From Cohnella faecalis (lineage in GTDB: Bacteria; Bacillota; Bacilli; Paenibacillales; Paenibacillaceae), in the NCBI RefSeq assembly GCF_003570905.1, contig NZ_QXJM01000039.1, positions 310,001-374,000 on the forward strand: DNA of 64,000 nt. Direction: 5' to 3'. The notes beneath the pieces are model-generated. The model was not told where the DNA came from. It was given only the letters and a program-made list of their open reading frames with translations, and made no database searches. Of this stretch, positions 28,502 to 36,924 are shown piece after piece. Made by a program: the position numbers and the translations under genes. How positions within the stretch are numbered: the stretch's first letter is position 1; every line of letters begins with the position of its first letter.

Positions 28502-29265
28502 ATGCGACGTCAAGGCCAGTTTATCTCTTCTTTTTTCATTAAGATTACCGCCCTTATTCCTTCTTCCCGCTTGATTCCGGCAGCTTTCGTGCTGCTTATC
28601 GGCTTTGCGGCTCTGCTAGGCAAGGTAACGACGGCTAACGCGGGGACGGTCATCCCTTCGGATGCGATCCGCATTCGGATCATTGCGAATTCCGATTCGG
28701 ACTTCGATCAATCGGTCAAGCGCCATGTGCAAGCCGAGGTAAGCTCGCTTATCGAATCATGGGGTCCGATGCCTAATACTCACGATGAAGCTCGCGAGCT
28801 TATCCGTTCTCGGTTGGAGCAGGTTCGCGATGTTGCGGAGCAGGCTCTGGAAGCAATCGATGTGACCTATAGCGCCCAAGTGACGCTGGCCGATGTTCCT
28901 TTTCCGGAAAAAATATTCGATGGACGCAACTATGCGGCAGGGAACTACGAGGCGTTGCGGATCACTCTCGGAGAAGGCGGCGGCGCGAATTGGTGGTGCG
29001 TTCTGTTTCCCCGCTGTGTTTAACCGCCGCTACGGCCAAAGAAGACTCCGAGGACTCCTCGAAAAAACAAACGGCCGCCGCAGAAAAAACGGTCAAAAAA
29101 TCGGGGTCTTCCTCGGCTGAAAAAACGTCGCTTGCCGTTGCGGATACGAAAAAGGCGGAAGCGGAAACGCCGGACGCTCAAGCCGATGACAAGCCGAAAG
29201 CTAAATTTTTCTTGTGGGAGCTGCTCAGACAGCTGCTCGCCTTCCTGAAATCTTTGTTCTCATGA
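28502..29265 (+). pseudogene. spoIIR: Stage II sporulation protein R, one-base frameshift
   Basis: The N-terminal hydrophobic segment (LIPAAFVLLIGFAALLG) is followed by the conserved SpoIIR core IRIRIIANSDSDFDQSVKRH and, near residue 165, GANWWCVLFP. There the frame is lost in a CCCC run at 29009-29012; one more C restores PPLC and a tail rich in Lys, Ala and Ser that ends KFFLWELLRQLLAFLKSLFS. SpoIIR is made in the forespore under sigma-F and triggers SpoIIGA to process pro-sigma-E in the mother cell, so it is essential for sporulation. A sequencing error is likelier than loss. Confidence 0.85.
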
Positions 29266-29268
29266 CTG

Positions 29269-29277
29269 TGGTATACT
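29269..29277 (+). promoter_or_regulatory. Extended -10 promoter before tsaC
   Basis: TGGTATACT is a TG-n-TATACT box 40 bases before the ATG at 29318. Confidence 0.4.
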
Positions 29278-29317
29278 GAAAAAGTATCTTACCGAGCTGG
29301 GATGGATTATTGCGCTT

Positions 29318-30475
29318 ATGACAACTACCCAATATTGGACGGCTTCGAGTACCGCCGAACGCGGCGAAGCCGATTTGAAAGAAGCCGCCGCGGCTCTTGC
29401 CGCCGGCGGCGTTGTTGCATTCCCGACGGAGACGGTGTACGGGCTTGGAGGCGATGCCCGCAGCACGGAGGCGGTCGGCAAAATATTTGCGGCGAAGGGG
29501 CGGCCGTCCGATAATCCGCTCATAGTCCACATTGCGGACGAGGCCGATGTGGAATCTCTTTGCGAACGTGTAGGAGAAATCGAACGAACGCTCATGCGTA
29601 TATTTTGGCCGGGGCCGTTGACTTTGGTGCTGCCGGTAAGGCCGGGCGCCGTATCGCCGCTCGTGACTGCGGGTCTGGATACGGTAGCGGTGCGCCTTCC
29701 TGAGCATCGGTTGGCACGGGATCTGATCGCGGCAGCCGGATGTCCTCTGGCTGCGCCCAGCGCCAATCGTTCGGGCAGGCCGAGTCCGACGGAAGCCCGC
29801 CATGTGCAGGAAGATTTGGATGGGCGAATTGACGGCGTTCTCGACGGAGGGGCTGCCGGAGTCGGTTTGGAGTCGACGGTCGTTCGCGTATTGGACGGCA
29901 TCGTTCATGTGCTTCGTCCGGGCGGCGTAACTGCGGAGCATTTGCAAGCCGCGATCGGCGATTTGGCTGAAGTAAGGCAGAGCCATGGGACAGAGGAGAC
30001 GAACCCGGTCGTCGCTGCGGACGATTCGGCGGCTGACTCCGGGATTTCGGCAAGGGAGCTTGCGGAAGAGCGTTTATTGCCGGAGCTGCGGCAGGCTGCG
30101 GAGCCTCCGCGCTCGCCGGGCGTTAAATATGCGCATTACGCCCCCCGCGGCGAAATGCTGCTCGTCACCGGCGACCCGGAACGGATGGTCGCCGAAGCGC
30201 AGCGCGCAGCCGATGAGGCGCGCCGCCAAGGCCGCCGCGTCGGCGTGCTTGCCTGCGCGGAGCACGAGGCGCGCTACCGCGCGGAGCATGTGCTGCGCAT
30301 CGGCTCGCGCGCGGAGCCGGCGACGGCTGCCCGCGCCTTGTATGCCGCGCTGCGCCAATGCGACGAGCTAGGGCTCGATTATATCGTCGCGGAAGGCTTC
30401 CCCGAGGCCGGCATCGGGGCCGCGCTCATGAACCGGCTTCGCAAAGCAGCTGGAGGCCGTGAGCATCGGGTATAG
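29318..30475 (+). CDS. ywlC: L-threonylcarbamoyladenylate synthase (YwlC/Sua5 type)
   Basis: The 385-residue protein has an N-terminal YrdC domain (PTETVYGLGGDA, KIFAAKGRPSDNPLIVH, PSANRSGRPSPT) and a C-terminal Sua5 domain after a linker (SPGVKYAHYAPRGEM). It makes threonylcarbamoyl-AMP from threonine, bicarbonate and ATP for the t6A37 modification of ANN-decoding tRNAs. The long Sua5 form is usual in Firmicutes. The ribosome binding site is weak (GGGATGG at distance). The last 90 codons are unusually rich in GCGCGC-type codons compared with the rest. Confidence 0.93.
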   Translation: MTTTQYWTASSTAERGEADLKEAAAALAAGGVVAFPTETVYGLGGDARSTEAVGKIFAAKGRPSDNPLIVHIADEADVESLCERVGEIERTLMRIFWPGPLTLVLPVRPGAVSPLVTAGLDTVAVRLPEHRLARDLIAAAGCPLAAPSANRSGRPSPTEARHVQEDLDGRIDGVLDGGAAGVGLESTVVRVLDGIVHVLRPGGVTAEHLQAAIGDLAEVRQSHGTEETNPVVAADDSAADSGISARELAEERLLPELRQAAEPPRSPGVKYAHYAPRGEMLLVTGDPERMVAEAQRAADEARRQGRRVGVLACAEHEARYRAEHVLRIGSRAEPATAARALYAALRQCDELGLDYIVAEGFPEAGIGAALMNRLRKAAGGREHRV

Positions 30476-30932
30476 TTTGGCGAGGCAAGTAAGCCCAGAA
30501 CGCTAGAACGCGCAGAACAAGCAGAACGCCAGAACGCCCGAGTGCCCGCTATGCTCCACAAATCAATGTTCATCTTGTTCGAAGTCGTCTCCGGTAAAAG
30601 CGAGCATTCGTGGTCAGCGCCTAAAAGCCGATAAAGTGAAAAAATCGTCTTATTTTCATTTTTTTGCCCAACTAATTCTAAATAGAGCGAAAAAATCGTC
30701 GTATTGCTCGCCTACCACCAGAAAACCGGCAGAAGCTAACGAAATAACGCCAAATAATCGTCTTATTCACTGCCACAACTAACCAACAAGACAAATAAGA
30801 CGAAGCAATCGTCTAATTCTCATCCTCATCATCGAAGCCGCGCGCATCTCTCCAGCGTATTAGGTATCGTACCGCCATTACGCGCGCAATCGAGACAGCG
30901 CTCCGCCATGTTTGTCCGGCAAGGTTATGTTG
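30476..30932. other. Intergenic region with degenerate short repeats
   Basis: No gene is seen. From 30490 to 30540 the word AGAACGC recurs about four times. From 30640 to 30825 the word AATCGTCTTATT and close variants (AATCGTCGTATT, AATCGTCTAATT) recur four times, spaced 50-100 bases apart. These look like a decayed family of dispersed repeats. Confidence 0.5.
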
Positions 30933-30993
30933 CCCCCTTGTCCGCATATGTTCTGTAAAGAACGTTCGCGGAATGGATTTTCGCCCAAGGGGG
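30933..30993 (+). promoter_or_regulatory. Nested hairpin that sequesters the mntP ribosome binding site
   Basis: Three stems nest in order: CCCCCTTG (30933-30940) with CAAGGGGG (30986-30993), CCGC (30942-30945) with GCGG (30968-30971), and GTTCT (30950-30954) with AGAAC (30959-30963). The outer stem covers the GGGGGAG that precedes the ATG at 31003. This would hide the ribosome binding site unless opened. It does not match the yybP-ykoY manganese riboswitch consensus as far as I can see. Confidence 0.55.
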
Positions 30994-31002
30994 AGAAGAG
31001 AT

Positions 31003-31563
31003 ATGCTCGAGATGTCCGTCGCGACCGGGCAATTGCTCACGATTCTGGTTATGGCGGCCGCGCTGGGAATGGATGCTTTTTCTCTCGGCGTCGGCATCGG
31101 ATTGAGAGGCGTTCGAATTAGAGACGTGCTGAAGCTAAGCGCAATCATTGCGCTTTTTCATGTGCTTATGCCGCTTGCGGGGATGGCAACGGGGCAATAC
31201 GTCAGCGGACTGCTGGGCGGAGTCGCCACCTCGGTGGCGGGAGGGCTGCTGTTGCTGCTCGGCGGCCATATGGTTTATTCTTCATTGAAGGGAGAAGTTG
31301 TCGATACGATCGACCACCGAACGATTTGGGGGATGCTCGTCTTTGCGTTCAGCGTAAGCATCGATTCCTTTTCCGTCGGTGTCTCTCTAGGCATGTTTTC
31401 GGCCCATCGGCTTCTAACCGTTATGATGTTCGGCTTTTTCGGCGGGCTGATGAGCGTTCTGGGCTTAATGCTCGGACGAAAAATCAGCCGTTCGCTAGGC
31501 GGTTATGGGGAAGCGTTCGGCGGGGTCATTTTATTCGCATTCGGTTTGCTGTTTCTGTTTTGA
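31003..31563 (+). CDS. mntP: Manganese efflux pump MntP family
   Basis: The 186-residue protein has six predicted helices in two related halves. Each half carries the acidic signature of the family: LGMDAFSLGVGIG in the first, SVSIDSFSVGVSLG in the second. MntP exports excess Mn(II) across the membrane. ATG at 31003 follows GGGGGAG by seven bases; the upstream in-frame ATG at 30973 lies inside a leader hairpin and lacks a site. It holds the position of ywlD in the Bacillus gene order. Confidence 0.88.
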   Translation: MLEMSVATGQLLTILVMAAALGMDAFSLGVGIGLRGVRIRDVLKLSAIIALFHVLMPLAGMATGQYVSGLLGGVATSVAGGLLLLLGGHMVYSSLKGEVVDTIDHRTIWGMLVFAFSVSIDSFSVGVSLGMFSAHRLLTVMMFGFFGGLMSVLGLMLGRKISRSLGGYGEAFGGVILFAFGLLFLF

Positions 31564-31587
31564 AAAATGTAAGGAGGAGGGAGAAGC

Positions 31588-32172
31588 ATGAAGCGGATTT
31601 TACTCGTCTGTACGGGAAATACTTGCCGAAGTCCAATGGCGGAAGCGATGCTTAGGAAGATGGCCGATCGAGCAGGCAAAAAGCTGGAGGTTCGTTCGGC
31701 GGGCGTATCGACAATCGGCGGACTTCCGACCTCTCCTCATGCGACGGAAACGTTGAAAAGGCGCGGAATACCGCTGCCTGGCCCTTCGTCGACGTTGTCG
31801 GAATCCGAAACGGAATGGGCGAATCTGATTTTGACGATGACATCGGGTCATAAGCGGGCCATCGTGCAGCGGCATCCCGAAGCGATGAACAAGACGTTTA
31901 CGCTGAAGGAGTACGCATTGCTCGGAGAGGCGGTCATGGACGATTTGGCCGAGGCGGAGCGGCTGTACAGCGAATGGCAGGTTCGGCAGGCGTTAGGGCA
32001 GCAGCTTTCGGAGAAGGATCGGTCTCGTCTTATGGAGCTGCAGAGCAAGCTGCCCGATTTCGACATTGCCGACCCGTTTGGAGGACCGCTTTACGTTTAC
32101 GAGCAATGTGCCGATGAAATCGAAGAAGCGCTAAGAGCCATTTTGGGAAAAATGGACGCGAACGACGATTGA
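31588..32172 (+). CDS. ywlE: Low-molecular-weight phosphatase, YwlE-like (protein arginine phosphatase)
   Basis: This 194-residue enzyme has the P-loop VCTGNTCRSPMAEA at residues 7-20 and the general-acid segment DIADPFGG near 165. The Thr in CTGNTCR is the residue that in YwlE favours phosphoarginine over phosphotyrosine. YwlE reverses arginine phosphorylation by McsB, which marks proteins for ClpCP. It is about 40 residues longer than Bacillus YwlE because of an insertion around residues 115-155. ATG follows AAGGAGG. The promoter of the next operon starts within its stop codon. Confidence 0.88.
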   Translation: MKRILLVCTGNTCRSPMAEAMLRKMADRAGKKLEVRSAGVSTIGGLPTSPHATETLKRRGIPLPGPSSTLSESETEWANLILTMTSGHKRAIVQRHPEAMNKTFTLKEYALLGEAVMDDLAEAERLYSEWQVRQALGQQLSEKDRSRLMELQSKLPDFDIADPFGGPLYVYEQCADEIEEALRAILGKMDANDD

Positions 32173-32197
32173 TTTTTACCGTTTCCTCCGTTATGAT
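32169..32197 (+). promoter_or_regulatory. Promoter of the ZTP-riboswitch operon
   Basis: TTGATT at 32169-32174 and TATGAT at 32192-32197 are 17 bases apart. The predicted transcript starts about ten bases before the first riboswitch stem. The -35 overlaps the ywlE stop. Confidence 0.65.
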
Positions 32198-32213
32198 AAG
32201 TTTACAACTTAAA

Positions 32214-32287
32214 GTTCCGATGTGACTGGCGACGCGAGTGGGTTCAACCACGGTGAAGCATCGGAATGACGGCCGGTCGCCTGGGCA
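32214..32287 (+). ncRNA. ZTP riboswitch (pfl motif)
   Basis: TTCCGATG and CATCGGAA close the first domain around GTGACTGGCG, GTGGGTTCAACCAC and GGTGAAGC. The 3' domain ends in GGCCGGTCGCCTGGGCA, the hallmark of the class. It binds the folate-stress alarmone ZTP/ZMP. It leads an operon containing glyA, a standard one-carbon target, and is followed at once by a terminator, so ligand should promote read-through. Confidence 0.92.
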
Positions 32288-32323
32288 AAGAGCAGCGTGC
32301 TTACCGCACGTGTGCTCTTTTTC
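32288..32323 (+). terminator. Riboswitch-controlled terminator
   Basis: AAGAGCAGCGTGC pairs with GCACGTGTGCTCTTTTT around TTACC. The stem starts immediately after the CCTGGGCA of the aptamer, so ligand binding and terminator folding can compete. Confidence 0.88.
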
Positions 32324-32414
32324 GTGCTTTTCGAAGGTTTTGAGCTTTTGTCAGCCTGTTTGGCCGCATCGAATTCAGGTATAATAACCTTGTGAGAAAG
32401 GGGAGGTCCAACCA

Positions 32415-32873
32415 ATGAAAATCGCAATTGGTGCCGATCATGCCGGTTATCGGCTGAAGGATGTAGTGATTCCGTTTTTGCAGGAGCTTGGTTATGAGAT
32501 CGTAGACGTAGGCAGCCATTGCGCGGATTCCGTCGATTATCCCGATTACGCAGTTCCCGTCTGCGACATGGTCGTCAAGGGAGAGGTCGAACGCGGAGTT
32601 CTCATTTGCGGAACGGGTATCGGAATGTCCATTGCAGCCAACAAGACTCCGGGAATCCGCTGCGCGCTCGTGCACGATCTGTTCTCGGCCAAAGCGACTC
32701 GCGAGCATAACGATACGAACGTATTGGCAATGGGCGAACGGGTCATCGGTCCCGGCGTCGCTCAGGAAATTTTGAAGGTATGGCTGGAAACGCCGTTTTC
32801 CCAAGGCGAACGGCATATCGGACGAATCAACAAAGTGAAGGCGTTGGAAGCGAAGCAAGAGCTTCATCCTTAA
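32415..32873 (+). CDS. rpiB: Ribose 5-phosphate isomerase B
   Basis: This 152-residue RpiB/LacAB-family isomerase begins MKIAIGADHAGYRLK and has the active-site stretch LICGTGIGMSIAANK, with Cys as the catalytic base, and HNDTNVLAMGERV. It interconverts ribulose 5-phosphate and ribose 5-phosphate, feeding PRPP and purine synthesis. It is the first gene behind the ZTP riboswitch, linking ribose phosphate supply to one-carbon status. A further TATAAT at 32380-32385 may give a riboswitch-independent start. Confidence 0.95.
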   Translation: MKIAIGADHAGYRLKDVVIPFLQELGYEIVDVGSHCADSVDYPDYAVPVCDMVVKGEVERGVLICGTGIGMSIAANKTPGIRCALVHDLFSAKATREHNDTNVLAMGERVIGPGVAQEILKVWLETPFSQGERHIGRINKVKALEAKQELHP

Positions 32874-32906
32874 TCCAGAAGCCGCGACCGGGGGGGGCAT
32901 GCCGGT

Positions 32907-33502
32907 ATGACATCATCGAACGAGCTTTCCATAGCGGACGAAGTGGAGCAGGTTCTTCGCGAACTCGTGCAAGCAGGCAGCATCCGAGAAGGACAATGCG
33001 TAGTCATCGGCTGCAGTACGAGCGAGGTGCGGGGGCGGCATATCGGCACGTCCGGGACGGAGGAAGTCGCCGAGCAGATCCATAAAGGCGTCGAACGGGT
33101 CAAACGGGAAGCCGGGTTCCATGTTCTGTGGCAATGCTGCGAGCATCTGAATCGCGCGCTTGCGGTCGAACGTTCGGTTGCGGAACGCTTCGGATTAACC
33201 GAAGTGTCTGCGGTTCCCGTCGCCAAAGCGGGCGGCTCCATGGCAGCTTACGCTTACAAGCAGCTGGCCAACCCGTGTCTTGTCGAATCGGTGCAAGCCG
33301 AGCGGCTGTCGACATCGGGGAGACGCTGATCGGTATGCATCTTCAAGCCGTCGCGGTTCCCGTACGTCCCTCGATCCGGTATATCGGACAGGCGAGAGTG
33401 ACGATGGCTTATTCCCGGCCTCGGTTGATCGGCGGCGCGCGAGCGGTCTACGATTTACCGGAGCTGGCGGAGTCCGGCGCTTCATCCCATACATGCGATT
33501 AA
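32907..33502 (+). pseudogene. ywlG: YwlG (UPF0340/TIGR01440) family protein, one-base frameshift
   Basis: The first 130 residues read in one frame ([53 protein letters not shown]). Near 33300 the frame shifts and the remaining conserved part, [19 protein letters not shown] and [20 protein letters not shown], continues one frame over to a stop at 33502. Together they give the usual length of about 195 residues, so a single base is missing. The family is conserved between rpiB and glyA in Bacilli; its biochemical role is not known to me. The break is probably a sequence error. Confidence 0.82.
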
Positions 33503-33534
33503 TTTATTAATTATTTTTAGGAGGACTATCTACC

Positions 33535-34782
33535 ATGGAACAATTGCGCAAGCAAGATCCCGAAATCGTCAAAGCGATGAATCTCGAACTGCAACGTCAA
33601 CGCGACAACCTGGAGCTGATCGCATCCGAAAACATCGTAAGCGAAGCGGTGCTTCAAGCGATGGGGACGGTATTGACGAACAAATATGCCGAAGGCTATC
33701 CGAGCAAACGGTTCTACGGCGGCTGCGAACACGTAGACATCGTCGAAGACATCGCCCGCAATCGCGCGAAAGAATTGTTCGGAGCTGAACACGCGAACGT
33801 GCAGCCGCACTCCGGAGCTCAAGCCAATCTGGCTGTTTACCTTGCTACGCTGCAGCCTGGAGATACCGTTCTCGGCATGAACTTGGCGCACGGCGGTCAC
33901 TTGACTCACGGCAGTCCGGTTAACGCTTCCGGCTTGCTGTACAACTTCGTCGCCTACGGCGTTGACGAAGAAACGTTCACGATCAATTACGACGAAGTGC
34001 GCAAAGCGGCGTTCAAGCACCGTCCTCGTCTTATCGTTGCCGGCGCTTCCGCATACCCGCGCACGATCGATTTCGAAAAGCTCGGCCAAATCGCTCAAGA
34101 CGTAGGCGCTCTGTTCATGGTCGATATGGCTCATATCGCCGGTCTGGTTGCTGCTGGCGAACACCCGAGCCCGGTTCCTCACGCTCACTTCGTTACGACG
34201 ACGACTCACAAGACGCTTCGCGGTCCTCGCGGCGGCTTGATCCTCTGTCGTCAGCCATGGGCGGCCGCGATTGATAAAGCGGTGTTCCCAGGTACGCAAG
34301 GCGGTCCGTTGATGCATACGATCGCCGCTAAAGCGGTAGCGCTCGGAGAAGCTTTGCAGCCTTCCTTCAAGGAGTATGGCCGCAATGTCGTCGCCAATGC
34401 GAAAGTGCTGGCGGAAGGCTTGGTCGCCGAAGGCTTGAACATCGTTTCCGGCGGTACCGACAACCACTTGATGCTGATCGACACTCGCAATCTGAACATT
34501 ACGGGCCGCGACGCCGAGCATGTGCTTGATTCCGTCGGCATTACCGTCAACAAGAACGCGATTCCGTTCGATCCGACGAGCCCGTTCGTTACTTCCGGCG
34601 TTCGTGTCGGTACGCCTGCGGTCACGTCCCGCGGCATGGACACGGAAGCGATGAAGACGATCGCCAAAGTCATCGCGCTTACGCTCAAAAACCCGAAAGA
34701 CGAAGCGAAGCTCGAAGAAGCTCGCGGTCTCGTGCGCGATTTGTCCGCTCAATACCCTCTGTATCCGAACCTTTCTTACTAA
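33535..34782 (+). CDS. glyA: Serine hydroxymethyltransferase
   Basis: This 415-residue PLP enzyme has the cofactor lysine in [15 protein letters not shown] and further landmarks [25 protein letters not shown] and DMAHIAGL. It converts serine and tetrahydrofolate into glycine and methylene-tetrahydrofolate. AGGAGG lies 11 bases before the ATG. As the third gene behind the ZTP riboswitch it fits the known logic of raising one-carbon supply when ZTP accumulates. A terminator follows. Confidence 0.97.
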   Translation: MEQLRKQDPEIVKAMNLELQRQRDNLELIASENIVSEAVLQAMGTVLTNKYAEGYPSKRFYGGCEHVDIVEDIARNRAKELFGAEHANVQPHSGAQANLAVYLATLQPGDTVLGMNLAHGGHLTHGSPVNASGLLYNFVAYGVDEETFTINYDEVRKAAFKHRPRLIVAGASAYPRTIDFEKLGQIAQDVGALFMVDMAHIAGLVAAGEHPSPVPHAHFVTTTTHKTLRGPRGGLILCRQPWAAAIDKAVFPGTQGGPLMHTIAAKAVALGEALQPSFKEYGRNVVANAKVLAEGLVAEGLNIVSGGTDNHLMLIDTRNLNITGRDAEHVLDSVGITVNKNAIPFDPTSPFVTSGVRVGTPAVTSRGMDTEAMKTIAKVIALTLKNPKDEAKLEEARGLVRDLSAQYPLYPNLSY

Positions 34783-34795
34783 TAGCCCGAATTCC

Positions 34796-34829
34796 AACCG
34801 TCCCGCGTTTTTTGAGGGGCGGTTTTTTT
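34796..34829 (+). terminator. Terminator after glyA
   Basis: AACCGTCCC pairs, with one G-T pair, with GGGGCGGTT, which runs into a seven-T tract. Confidence 0.88.
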
Positions 34830-34861
34830 ATTCCGGTTGCGCGCCCCTCCGTAACCCGCTA

Positions 34862-35612
34862 ATAGCCGACCGGATACACCTGCCGAACGAGCGAGTGCGA
34901 CCCCAGTAGCCTTACTATAGCCGGTTACGTGTGCCGAACGAGCATGTGCGACCCCAGTAGCCTTACTATAGCCGGTTACGTGCGCCGAACGAGCATGTGC
35001 GACCCCAGTAACCTTACTATAGCCGGCTACGTGCGCCGAACGAGCATGTGCGACCCCAGTAGCCTTACTATAGCCGGTTACGTGTGCCGAACGAGCATGT
35101 GCGACCCCAGTAGCCTTACTATAGCCGGTTACGTGCGCCGAACGAGCATGTGCGACCCCAGTAGCCTTACTATAGCCGGTTACGTGCGCCGAACGAGCAT
35201 GTGTGAACCCGGTAGCCTTACTATAGCCGGTTACGTGCATCGAACGAGCGTGTACGAACTCAGTAGCCTTACTATAGCCGGTTACGTGCATCGAACGAGC
35301 GTGTACGAACTCAGTAGCCTTACTATAGCTGGCTACATGCGCCAAACGAGCATGTGCGAATCCAGTAGCCCTACGACAGCCGGTTACGTGCATCGAACGA
35401 GCGTGTACGAACTCAGTAGCCTTACTATAGCTGGCTACATGCGCCAAACGAGCATGTGCGAATCCAGTAGCCCTACGACAGCCGGTTACGTGCGCCGAAC
35501 GAGCGTGTACGACCCCAGTAGCCTAACGACAGCTGGTTACGTGCACCGAACGAACATGTACGAACTCAGTAGCCTTACGACAGCCGGTTACGTGTATCAT
35601 TCGAGCGAGAGC
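34862..35612. repeat. 51-bp minisatellite, 15 units
   Basis: The core GAACGAGC recurs from 34882 to 35596 exactly every 51 bases, 15 times, with no insertion or deletion. Units differ by substitutions, in two or three recurrent types (CGACCCC, CGAACTC and CGAATCC endings). In most units ACGTGC (or ACATGC) can pair with GCATGT (or GCGTGT) around a nine-base loop. Because 51 is divisible by three, long frames are open on both strands, but they have no ribosome binding site. It lies between the glyA terminator and pspA. Confidence 0.95.
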
Positions 35613-35768
35613 AAACCCCGCAATCGGCCGCAACTTAACCAATCCCATTTTCCGCCCCCAAATTCCTCGCCGCAGCCTTCGAAATTCGAAACGTTGAACC
35701 TCCTCCTTCGTATATCTGTACATAAGGCATACACACTTGTTTTCCTATCCGAAGGAGGATGCAATACC

Positions 35769-36437
35769 ATGTCCATTTTCAAAAGATTGCGCGACCTTAC
35801 GCTGTCCAACGTATACGCCCTGATCGAAAAAGCCGAAGATCCGGTGAAAATGACCGACCAATATTTGCGCGATATGCAAGACGATCTCGAGGATGCGGAG
35901 AAAGCGGTAGCCGCCCAAATCGCTCTTGAAAAAAGATTCAAGCAGCTGTTCGAAGAGCAGTCTGCGCTCGTTCAGAAACGCGAAGAACAGGCGCATACCG
36001 CCGCCCGGGCGCAGAACGTCGATCTTGCCCGCCGCGCGCTGGAAGAGAAAAAATCGGCCGAGCAGAAGGCTTCCGAATACAAAGCCAGCTACGATCAGAA
36101 CAAAGCCTCGGCAGACCTTCTTCGCGCGAAGCTTGACGATATGCGCAAGCAGTTCACCGAGCTGAAGAACCGCCGCGAGACGCTGGTAGCCCGCGCGAAC
36201 GCGGCCAAGGCGCAGGCCGAAATCAACAAGGCGATGAGCGGCTTTGGCTCCGATACCGCCCTGTCCGGCCTCAAACGAATGGAAGACAAAGTCATGCAGA
36301 TGGAAGCGCACGCGGAAGCGACGGAAGAGCTGAACTCGGCCAAGGGCAAATCGCTCGACGAAGAAATCGCGGCGCTGGGCAAAGACCAAGCCGTCGAAGA
36401 CGAGCTCGCCGCGCTGCTGAAAAAGTACGAAGGATAA
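35769..36437 (+). CDS. pspA: PspA/IM30 family protein
   Basis: The 222-residue protein is nearly all alpha-helical coiled coil. It begins MSIFKRLRDLTLSNVYALIE, the amphipathic membrane-binding helix typical of PspA/LiaH/Vipp1, and has a Lys/Glu-rich coiled coil to residue 200. It polymerises on stressed membrane and preserves its integrity. ATG at 35769 follows AAGGAGG by about ten bases. The frame is open upstream through the minisatellite, but that is accidental. DUF350, DUF4178 and DUF4247 genes follow, a known PspA partner set. Confidence 0.93.
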   Translation: MSIFKRLRDLTLSNVYALIEKAEDPVKMTDQYLRDMQDDLEDAEKAVAAQIALEKRFKQLFEEQSALVQKREEQAHTAARAQNVDLARRALEEKKSAEQKASEYKASYDQNKASADLLRAKLDDMRKQFTELKNRRETLVARANAAKAQAEINKAMSGFGSDTALSGLKRMEDKVMQMEAHAEATEELNSAKGKSLDEEIAALGKDQAVEDELAALLKKYEG

Positions 36438-36495
36438 TCCGCTCAGCGGGTTTCCTTCCAGTTGGAGCCGTTAGTATCCGGGAGGAGAAATCAAC

Positions 36496-36900
36496 GTGAC
36501 GATAGACCAAATCGTCGGCACCCTCGTATGGACAGCCGCAGGAGCGCTGCTGCTGTTCATTCTGATGGGCGTCGATTCCTTTTTTACGAAGTACAAGGAT
36601 TTGGAGGAAATGAAGAACGGGAACACCGCGGTAGCCATCCGTTTCGTTATGAAGCTGTGCGCTCAAGGCTACATTCTCGCACGTTCGATCCAGACGTCCG
36701 ACGACTTGGGCGAGGCGCTTCTCGTTTCGTTCGTTTCATTCGTCATTCTGTTCGTCGTGGAATGGGCGTTCCGGTACATCCTTCGTCTGCTGGCCGATTT
36801 GCGGTTGGACGAAGGGGTGCATCAAGGCGTCGTCGGATTGGGGCTGGTCGCCGGCTCCTTTCACCTCGTCGGGGCATTCATTATCGGGGCATGTCTGTAG
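36496..36900 (+). CDS. DUF350 family membrane protein
   Basis: This 134-residue membrane protein has about four helices (LVWTAAGALLLFILMG, VSFVSFVILFVVEWAF, GLGLVAGSFHLVGAFIIGA). DUF350 proteins occur as paired-helix membrane proteins beside PspA and DUF4178 genes. GTG/ATG choice: ATG at 36505 lies in frame, but GTG at 36496 follows GGGAGGAG and is preferred. It presumably acts with the surrounding envelope genes; the molecular role is unknown. Confidence 0.82.
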   Translation: MTIDQIVGTLVWTAAGALLLFILMGVDSFFTKYKDLEEMKNGNTAVAIRFVMKLCAQGYILARSIQTSDDLGEALLVSFVSFVILFVVEWAFRYILRLLADLRLDEGVHQGVVGLGLVAGSFHLVGAFIIGACL

Positions 36901-36924
36901 CGCAAGCCGAAGGAGCGATGGGTC

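Noticed and set aside
29225..29986. A 253-codon frame antisense to ywlC
   Set aside because: It is a shadow of a well-supported gene with no ribosome binding site.
34779..35447. A 222-codon repetitive frame on the minus strand of the same array (17-residue repeats)
   Set aside because: It has no ribosome binding site, starts inside a repeat and overlaps the glyA terminator. It is the mirror of a 51-bp DNA repeat, not evidence of a protein.
34862..35612. Possible CRISPR array
   Set aside because: The whole 51-bp unit is similar from copy to copy, with no unique spacers, and no cas gene is in the window. The same holds for 49374-49947.
34929..36437. A 502-codon open frame running from the 51-bp repeats into pspA
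   Set aside because: The period is a multiple of three, so the array is open by chance and happens to be in phase with pspA. The real start at 35769 has an AAGGAGG site; nothing upstream does.
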